NCBI GenBank assembly: GCA_007133095.1
Contig: SLNK01000036.1
Span: forward strand, 1-10,442
Reading direction: 5' to 3'
Source of the DNA: Candidatus Peregrinibacteria bacterium
Lineage (GTDB): Bacteria > Patescibacteriota > Gracilibacteria > UBA1369 > LOWO2-01-FULL-3
DNA length: 10,442 nucleotides
The notes beneath the pieces were generated by a model. It was not told where the DNA came from and did no database searches. It saw nothing but the letters and a program-made list of their open reading frames with translations. The translations under genes and the position numbers were made by a program. Shown in pieces: positions 6,396 to 10,442 of the stretch; positions within the stretch are counted from its first letter, which is position 1, and each line of letters begins with the position of its first letter.

Positions 6396-6955
6396 GCAAA
6401 ACTTTATTAATCACATCATTTCTTTTCTTGGTTATAGCTTTGTCCGGATGCGACAATTTTTCGGTAAACGAAAATATAGATAATGATATTGAACAACAGG
6501 GAAGACAAAACGATTCCGGCAAAATCTCTTCCGAGCAAGATGAATCAACAAAGGCAGAAGATGCGTTAGTTTCTTTTTTTACGCATCTTGAAAATCAAGA
6601 TTTTGAAAAGGCATTACTGTTTTTTGAATTAGATGATCCTGTAAATGATTGGGAAGGGCTCGAAAGCTTTAGCCCATTAACAGAAGACAGAAGAAGTAAG
6701 GCTAATGTGCTTAAGAATTACTGCGAAGCAACCGGCACATGTCTTGAAGCAAGAGTGATCGAGACAAAAAAAGGAAATAACGATACATACGATTTGGTTA
6801 TTCAATTTAAAAATCCCGACGGAAGCACTTTTGTCCTTGAACCGTGTTGCGGGGCAACCGAGGAAGAAATGCCGGCTCAAGACAAATTTGATTTCAAAGT
6901 TAAAAAAATCAACAATGACTTAAAAGTGACAACGGCCCCGGTATACAGACCATAA
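6392..6955 (+). CDS. Predicted lipoprotein coupled to the copper ATPase
   Basis: A 187-aa secreted lipoprotein. The signal peptide has a hydrophobic core (LLITSFLFLVIA) and the lipobox LSGC, with lipidated Cys at residue 20, followed by an acidic, flexible linker (about 21-53). The mature domain starts EDALVSFFTHLENQDFEKAL, a pattern seen at the head of NTF2-like/DUF4878-type domains. It carries four further cysteines at 111, 117, 152 and 153 (CEATGTC and PCCGATEEEMP), which could form disulfides or bind metal. I recall comparable CCGATEEEMP lipoproteins as hypothetical proteins in Patescibacteria, from memory and unchecked. It shares ATGA with the ATPase stop, so the two are almost certainly co-expressed. 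A periplasmic or cell-surface partner in copper handling is inferred, not shown. Confidence 0.8.
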   Translation: MSKTLLITSFLFLVIALSGCDNFSVNENIDNDIEQQGRQNDSGKISSEQDESTKAEDALVSFFTHLENQDFEKALLFFELDDPVNDWEGLESFSPLTEDRRSKANVLKNYCEATGTCLEARVIETKKGNNDTYDLVIQFKNPDGSTFVLEPCCGATEEEMPAQDKFDFKVKKINNDLKVTTAPVYRP

Positions 6956-6976
6956 TAAAATCTTTAACTGAAAAAC

Positions 6977-7750
6977 ATGGACTATCTGGACACGGATTTA
7001 CTCATAGATACATTCAAAGCTTTATGGCCTCTGTGGATTATATTGGTACTATCATCGATTGCTTCAATTTTAAAAGCTAAAATAAAAGGATTTTTAGGGG
7101 AGAAAGCGACTTCAAGAAAATTATGGAGGCTGAATCCGAGAAAATATAGAGTCATTAACGATGTGATGCTAAGTGTAAACGGACGAACCACGCAAATTGA
7201 TCACATAGTTATTTCCAATTTTGGGATTTTTGTAATAGAAATAAAAAATTACAAGGGGTTGATCATAGGGAATGAGAAAAGTGCATATTGGACCCAAATC
7301 CTTTTTAAACGCAAAGAAAAGTTGTATAATCCCATAAGGCAAAATTATGGACATGTACAGGCATTGAAAAGCGTGACAGAAGATTACCCCGGGATTTTAT
7401 TCATCCCGATAGTAGTATTTTCCGTAAATGCCGATTTAAAAATAGAAGCACAGTATTCAGACGTTGTTTACAGTACGAAATTGTTAAAAACGATTCGGAC
7501 ATATGAGGAAGAAGTAATTTCAGATGAAGTAAGGGACGAAATTTATTCCAGGATAGTCTCATTAAATATCAAGGATAAAAAGCTAAAGAAGAATCACGTT
7601 TCAATAATTAGGCAGACCAAAAGAGAAAGTTCTAAAACGGTAAAAAAAGGTATTTGCCCAAAGTGTAGAGGGAGATTAATTGATAGAAGAGGAAGGCATG
7701 GAAGATTTAGAGGATGTTCAAATTTTCCCAGATGTAGATTCACCGCTTGA
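6977..7750 (+). CDS. Membrane-anchored NERD-domain protein with C-terminal topoisomerase-type zinc ribbon
   Basis: A 257-aa protein in three parts. An N-terminal membrane helix lies at about residues 15-33. The NERD (nuclease-related) domain covers about 38-180: G41-E42, D75 in QIDHIVIS, and EIKNYKG with E88 and K90. These correspond to the E-D-ExK catalytic core of PD-(D/E)XK-like nucleases, and NPIRQN (118-123) supplies the usual Gln. A C4 zinc ribbon follows, with C227, C230, C247 and C253 (CPKC...CSNFPRC), as in the tail of topoisomerase I. Together these predict a DNA- or RNA-binding nuclease tethered to the membrane; the substrate is unknown. Similar NERD-ribbon fusions are common in bacteria. 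The gene starts 21 bp after the lipoprotein stop, in line with the copper operon, though a role in copper handling is not implied. Convergent with the minus-strand gene 7794-8183. Confidence 0.87.
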   Translation: MDYLDTDLLIDTFKALWPLWIILVLSSIASILKAKIKGFLGEKATSRKLWRLNPRKYRVINDVMLSVNGRTTQIDHIVISNFGIFVIEIKNYKGLIIGNEKSAYWTQILFKRKEKLYNPIRQNYGHVQALKSVTEDYPGILFIPIVVFSVNADLKIEAQYSDVVYSTKLLKTIRTYEEEVISDEVRDEIYSRIVSLNIKDKKLKKNHVSIIRQTKRESSKTVKKGICPKCRGRLIDRRGRHGRFRGCSNFPRCRFTA

Positions 7751-7793
7751 AAAAAAGATTGGGAAATTATGAGTCAAAGGAAAAATAATCCCC
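7750..7793 (-). terminator. Possible intrinsic terminator of the minus-strand gene
   Basis: Read on the minus strand, GGGATTAT (from 7792) can pair with ATAATTTCCC (ending 7761) around a 14-nt loop with a 2-nt bulge. Four bases later comes a run of seven Ts (7756-7750), overlapping the stop codon of the convergent NERD gene. It directly follows the TAA at 7796-7794. The long loop makes it mediocre. Confidence 0.4.
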
Positions 7794-8183
7794 TTACGAA
7801 AACCTCCTAATATCCTCAATCAGACTGTCGGCATCCGGATATTCACTCGGGATCATATCCGCCAGGACTCTCATAAACCCGCCTTTTTGAGATACATCGG
7901 GACGTGAAAGCCCTTTTCTTTCAAGAAGAAAATTATGAACAGCCGGTCCGGGATACAGCTCATGCTTGACCAAAGCATCCCCCAGTTCTTCAACTCTGGC
8001 TTGCTTTACCACAGTAAATTGAGGGCCTTCGGCAAGAGAAAAGTAAGCATTCAAAACTTCGTTTAATCTTGTAAAAATCCCCACTCTCTCCTCATTCAAT
8101 TCCGCCGACTCTTCCGACACTCCAGAAACGGGAGGAAGCACCTCTTTAGAAGTTTCAAAAGCTTTTGAATTTTGACGTTCCAT
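7794..8183 (-). CDS. Unidentified small soluble protein
   Basis: A 129-aa, charged, probably mostly helical protein without signal peptide, membrane segment or cysteine. After a Ser/Glu-rich, probably disordered head (1-32) there are helices around RVGIFTRLNEVLNAYFSLAE (33-52) and VKQARVEELGDALVKHEL (59-76). A Pro/Gly turn (YPGPAVHNFL) follows, and the protein closes with ADMIPSEYPDADSLIEDIRRF. I do not recognise the family. The start at 8183 is preferred over an ATG at 8222 because the promoter -10 lies between the two, and the extra 13 residues would be an odd hydrophobic IVFCFINFF. It is the only minus-strand gene here, isolated from its neighbours by a divergent promoter region and a possible terminator, so it is probably regulated alone. 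Confidence 0.7.
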   Translation of the reverse strand: MERQNSKAFETSKEVLPPVSGVSEESAELNEERVGIFTRLNEVLNAYFSLAEGPQFTVVKQARVEELGDALVKHELYPGPAVHNFLLERKGLSRPDVSQKGGFMRVLADMIPSEYPDADSLIEDIRRFS

Positions 8184-8211
8184 ATCAAAAAAATTAATAA
8201 AACAGAAAACA

Positions 8212-8239
8212 ATACTAATCATTTTTTCAAAAATGTCAA
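8212..8239 (-). promoter_or_regulatory. Promoter of the minus-strand gene 7794-8183
   Basis: On the minus strand, a perfect TTGACA (8239-8234), a 16-nt spacer and TAGTAT (8217-8212; 4 of 6). The predicted start point near 8205 leaves a leader of about 20 nt to the ATG at 8183 and excludes the ATG at 8222 as the translation start. Confidence 0.55.
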
Positions 8240-8253
8240 GCAGGGATTAAACA

Positions 8254-8282
8254 TTGCTAAGGACACGTTTCTAATGTAAAAA
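8254..8282 (+). promoter_or_regulatory. Possible promoter of the MBL-fold hydrolase/ferritin pair
   Basis: TTGCTA (8254-8259), 17-nt spacer, TAAAAA (8277-8282); both hexamers match 4 of 6. The predicted start near 8288 is only about 8 nt before the ATG at 8296. This is weak evidence, supported mainly by the divergent gene arrangement that requires a plus-strand promoter in this 112-bp gap. Confidence 0.25.
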
Positions 8283-8295
8283 ATACATAAAGATA

Positions 8296-9066
8296 ATGCC
8301 TATGAAAAAGTTCAAAATCACAATAATCGGCTCGGGGGCGATGGTGCCAACAAAAACAAGAAGGCCGTCGTGTTATTTGCTGGAAGTTGGGAACAAAAGA
8401 ATCTTGTTTGACGCCGGGCACAACTCAACGGGCAGGCTTGCGGAAATGGGGATAGATTTGCAGTCCATTGATATTCTGTTCATATCGCATTTTCACACGG
8501 ATCATTTTTCGGACGCCATGCCGCTTGTTCATTCAAGGTGGGTGGACGATATTTACCATCCGGAAAGGGGTCATAAGGAACTGACAATAATCGGGCCGGA
8601 ATCACTGGAGGAACGATGGAAAAAATTGAGAGAAGTTTTTTGGGTTGAGCCGCAGGAGCCTTATCCACTGAAATTCGTGGAAGGAGTTAAAAAAATAAAA
8701 ATCGATGACATTGAAATTGAACTTTTTGAGATCAAGCACGTGCAGTGGTATCAGTCGCTTGGGATAAAAATAAAATTTGAAGGGAAATCGGTAGTGTATA
8801 CCGGGGATGTGGGAGGAGAGAATAATCTTCAATATCTCAAAGACATGGCAAAAGACATAGATTTATTAATGATAGAAGCGGGCTGCGCGGATCCTTCGCC
8901 TACACACCTCACAATTGATCAGGTAATCGAAATTTCAAATGACGCTAATGTCGGTAAAACGGTAGCGACCCACATCCGCGACGAAAATCTGCAGATTTTC
9001 AAGGAGAAGACAAGAAAATATGATAGGATAACCCTCGCCGAAGATCTTATGAAAATCGAAATATAA
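8296..9066 (+). CDS. Metallo-beta-lactamase-fold hydrolase, ribonuclease Z-like
   Basis: A 256-aa soluble protein of the metallo-beta-lactamase fold. It opens with the glycine turn IIGSGAMVPTKTRRPSCYL, followed by LFDAGHN. The zinc-binding HxHxDH is HFHTDH (H65, H67, D69, H70). Further candidate ligands are H148 (IKHVQW), D171 (VYTGDVGG) and H226 (ATHIR), and H204 in THLTIDQV resembles the SHLT/THLT motif of the RNase Z (ElaC) branch. Length is shorter than canonical RNase Z (about 300-320 aa) and no exosite arm is evident, so it may be a phosphodiesterase or other MBL enzyme rather than the tRNA 3'-processing enzyme. A second ATG at 8302 (MKKFKI) is an equally possible start. It lies 27 bp before the ferritin gene with no terminator between, so they are probably co-transcribed. 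Confidence 0.87.
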   Translation: MPMKKFKITIIGSGAMVPTKTRRPSCYLLEVGNKRILFDAGHNSTGRLAEMGIDLQSIDILFISHFHTDHFSDAMPLVHSRWVDDIYHPERGHKELTIIGPESLEERWKKLREVFWVEPQEPYPLKFVEGVKKIKIDDIEIELFEIKHVQWYQSLGIKIKFEGKSVVYTGDVGGENNLQYLKDMAKDIDLLMIEAGCADPSPTHLTIDQVIEISNDANVGKTVATHIRDENLQIFKEKTRKYDRITLAEDLMKIEI

Positions 9067-9093
9067 AATATTAATTTTTTAAACCCAAAAATT

Positions 9094-9516
9094 ATGAGCG
9101 TAACGAAAGAACAGTTCATAGACGGACTGAACAAAGCACTGGAATGGGAATACGCAGCTTCTATCCAGTATGTACAACACGCGGCGGTTATAACCGGCCC
9201 GGAATATGACGCGATTTCAGAGGAACTGGTTGTTCACTCAAAAGAAGAATTGGCACATGCGATAATGGTCGCGGAAATGATAGCCGATCTTGGAGGAACA
9301 CCGACAGTAGACGTTGAAAAAAGAGACGTTTCAGAAGATTCAAAAACAATGCTTGAGCAGGATTTGGCAGGAGAGGAACTTGCGATAAATATATACAAGA
9401 GGCTGATAGAGCAGGCGGAAGAACTCAAGGAATATGGATTGAGAAGACAACTGGAGGATATTTTGATGGACGAGGAAGAACACAGAAGAGACCTTTTAAG
9501 CTCTCTTGGAAAATAG
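9094..9516 (+). CDS. Ferritin-like di-iron protein (bacterioferritin-like)
   Basis: A 140-aa four-helix ferritin-like protein. Ligand residues fit the bacterioferritin ferroxidase pattern: E19, E52 with H55 (EELAH), E94 (AGEEL), E127 with H130 (DEEEH). The spacing matches E. coli Bfr almost residue for residue (18, 51/54, 94, 127/130). It is somewhat shorter than typical Bfr (about 155-160 aa) and is truncated after the fourth helix, lacking the fifth. A 24-subunit shell is therefore uncertain, and a Dps-like or simpler oligomer is possible. The role is iron oxidation and storage, or consumption of O2/H2O2. It is the second gene after the MBL hydrolase and is closed by a strong terminator 9 bp downstream. 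No SD is visible; the ATG follows CCCAAAAATT. Confidence 0.87.
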   Translation: MSVTKEQFIDGLNKALEWEYAASIQYVQHAAVITGPEYDAISEELVVHSKEELAHAIMVAEMIADLGGTPTVDVEKRDVSEDSKTMLEQDLAGEELAINIYKRLIEQAEELKEYGLRRQLEDILMDEEEHRRDLLSSLGK

Positions 9517-9524
9517 ATTTTTAT

Positions 9525-9556
9525 AAAACCCCGTGCTTAACAAGCATGGGGTTTTT
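9525..9556 (+). terminator. Strong intrinsic terminator after the ferritin gene
   Basis: CCCCGTGCTT (9529-9538), loop AAC, AAGCATGGGG (9542-9551). This is ten stem pairs with a single G-U, extended by AAAA/TTTT and ending in five Ts (9552-9556). It is the clearest terminator in the window. The A-tract on the other side would allow some bidirectional action, but no minus-strand gene is nearby. Confidence 0.9.
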
Positions 9557-9566
9557 GTGATACAAT
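9537..9566 (+). promoter_or_regulatory. Promoter of the 9590 gene, overlapping the terminator
   Basis: TTAACA (9537-9542; 5 of 6 to TTGACA), 18-nt spacer, TACAAT (9561-9566; 5 of 6 to TATAAT). The -35 covers the loop of the ferritin terminator. The predicted start near 9573 leaves a leader of about 17 nt to the ATG at 9590 and excludes the upstream start at 9533. Confidence 0.5.
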
Positions 9567-9589
9567 TGAAAATCTTGTTATCCAAAAAC

Positions 9590-10399
9590 ATGAAAAGAAG
9601 AGAAATAAAAGATGATGGAAAAACTCCCCGGAAAAATCCTGGTCAGCAAACGCTACCGGGGATTGACATTGAAAGGATGGAGGTGAGAAGTGCGATACAA
9701 AAAGCGAAAAGAAAAATCGAACTTACCCCTCCAAAAATCAATAATGAACTTGTTCCCTTCACAAAAAGACACGAATACCCGGATCACACGATAGACGTAA
9801 TAGGTCTGGGGGAAAAATGCGCTAAAGAAGTGGCGATAGAGGAGTTTGAAAAAGTCATTGAAACGGGAGAAAAACCGAAATATCTAATAATAGATCTTTC
9901 AAAAAGAAAAGCCGCAGAAATAAAGTACATCAATAAAAAAGCGGAAGAATTGGGAATACCGTGCGTGGAGGTGATCGCTTCTCCGTACAGCCGCGCTGTG
10001 GCGAAGGAAGCCAGAGTAAGAGAAGACGAAGCGATAATGGCGATAATGAGGGCGGATAAGTCCATATACTCGCAAGAAGGAAACAAGGCAATAGCCGTCA
10101 TAGCGGAAAATTTTGGAAGAGACGAAAAGGGAATAAGGCAACTGTACTTTATTAATTTGGCAGAATCCATGACAAGCAAGAGCGAAAACAAGAGAGAAGA
10201 AGAAAACAAGACATTTGAAAACCTTTTGAGGACATCCAAGGACATAAGCCGGCAAATTCTAAAAGCACTGGAACTTAAGGGCAGAGTGATTGCGGTGGTG
10301 GGGATGTCACACACGGAAATTTTTGATCCGGAATTCAGCCCTGTCAAAGAATACCCGTTGGAGAGTTTTTATGATAGGTTTCTATCATGGGAAAAATAG
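9590..10399 (+). CDS. Unidentified 269-aa protein, possibly TraB/ChaN-like
   Basis: A soluble, highly charged protein with no signal or membrane segment. A basic, Pro-rich head (1-60) leads into an alpha/beta-looking core: strand HTIDVIGLGE (66-75), helix, strand PKYLIIDLSKRKAAEIKYI (96-114), helix and strand GIPCVEVIAS (122-131), then a long charged helical part (about 190-230, KSENKREEENKTFENLLRT) and the closing strand RVIAVVGMSH (232-241). The order 'strand-G, PxxxxxDL, terminal VxxVGxxH' loosely recalls TraB/PrgY-type proteins, where a conserved His follows the last strand. However, the N-terminal GTxH of that family is absent (GLGEKC here), so the link is only a suggestion. The start at 9590 is chosen because it follows the promoter and an A-rich CCAAAAAC tract. 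Its last 13 bp overlap the next gene, suggesting co-transcription. Confidence 0.75.
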   Translation: MKRREIKDDGKTPRKNPGQQTLPGIDIERMEVRSAIQKAKRKIELTPPKINNELVPFTKRHEYPDHTIDVIGLGEKCAKEVAIEEFEKVIETGEKPKYLIIDLSKRKAAEIKYINKKAEELGIPCVEVIASPYSRAVAKEARVREDEAIMAIMRADKSIYSQEGNKAIAVIAENFGRDEKGIRQLYFINLAESMTSKSENKREEENKTFENLLRTSKDISRQILKALELKGRVIAVVGMSHTEIFDPEFSPVKEYPLESFYDRFLSWEK

Positions 10400-10442
10400 T
10401 GATAGGGATTCAGGGGGAAAAAGGAAGCACCAACGAAAAAGC
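10387..10442 (+). CDS. N-terminus of the next gene (cut by window end), possibly prephenate dehydratase-like
   Basis: ATG at 10387 opens a frame that stays open to the window edge (18 codons and two bases): MGKIVIGIQGEKGSTNEK. It overlaps the end of the preceding gene by 13 bp in another frame. An initial short strand followed by QG-E-KGS-NE resembles the start of prephenate dehydratases (VxxQGxxGSxSE-type), but 18 residues are too few to be firm. Confidence 0.5.
   Translation, partial: MGKIVIGIQGEKGSTNEK

Noticed and set aside
9784..10347. Long minus-strand open frame (187 codons) opposite the unidentified 269-aa gene
   Set aside because: Ser/Leu-rich shadow of the plus-strand gene; the plus strand has a promoter, a preceding terminator and a plausible alpha/beta pattern with downstream gene overlap.
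1..10442. CRISPR array, tRNA or rRNA genes, insertion-sequence transposase, recoded TGA
   Set aside because: No regularly spaced repeats, no cloverleaf or rRNA-like segment noticed, no transposase-like protein, and TGA ends several genes at their natural C-termini.

Overview
The window reads as a stretch of a small, A/T-rich bacterial genome, most likely from the Candidate Phyla Radiation (Patescibacteria, perhaps Parcubacteria-like). The grounds are compact genes, Shine-Dalgarno-poor starts preceded by A-rich tracts, GC-richer palindromic 'TTCGCTC'-type intergenic islands, and several short genes of unknown function. TGA is used as a stop for at least four genes (HAD phosphatase, GNAT, DUF2254, NERD), so the TGA=Gly code of Gracilibacteria/Absconditabacteria does not apply. 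The taxonomic call is inference.

Layout. 2-109 is the tail of an unidentified gene. A HAD-family phosphatase (338-1075) sits between two palindromic intergenic islands (113-263 and 1111-1338) that share an inverted motif at their outer parts. Then come a bacteriohemerythrin (1432-1863), a GNAT acetyltransferase with an apparently near-leaderless promoter (1942-2493) and a DUF2254 membrane protein (2604-3911). A very good extended -10 promoter (4081-4109) precedes a 49-codon lmo0937/DUF5670-type membrane peptide (4186-4335), which lies in line with a CopB-type CPH-motif copper P-type ATPase (4398-6395), a lipoprotein overlapping it by 4 bp (6392-6955) and a membrane-anchored NERD-nuclease/zinc-ribbon protein (6977-7750). 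A short unidentified minus-strand gene (7794-8183) has its own promoter and is divergent from a metallo-beta-lactamase-fold hydrolase (8296-9066). That hydrolase runs into a bacterioferritin-like ferritin (9094-9516) closed by a strong intrinsic terminator. A 269-aa protein of unknown function (9590-10399) starts from a promoter that appears to share bases with this terminator, and it overlaps by 13 bp the first codons of a further gene cut by the window end (10387-10442).

Functionally the window is rich in metal and oxygen handling: di-iron hemerythrin, copper export, di-iron ferritin and a zinc-dependent hydrolase. No complete novel system can be demonstrated. The best leads are the paired islands around the HAD gene, the copper module with its possible MerR-type promoter and partner lipoprotein, and the two unidentified proteins.
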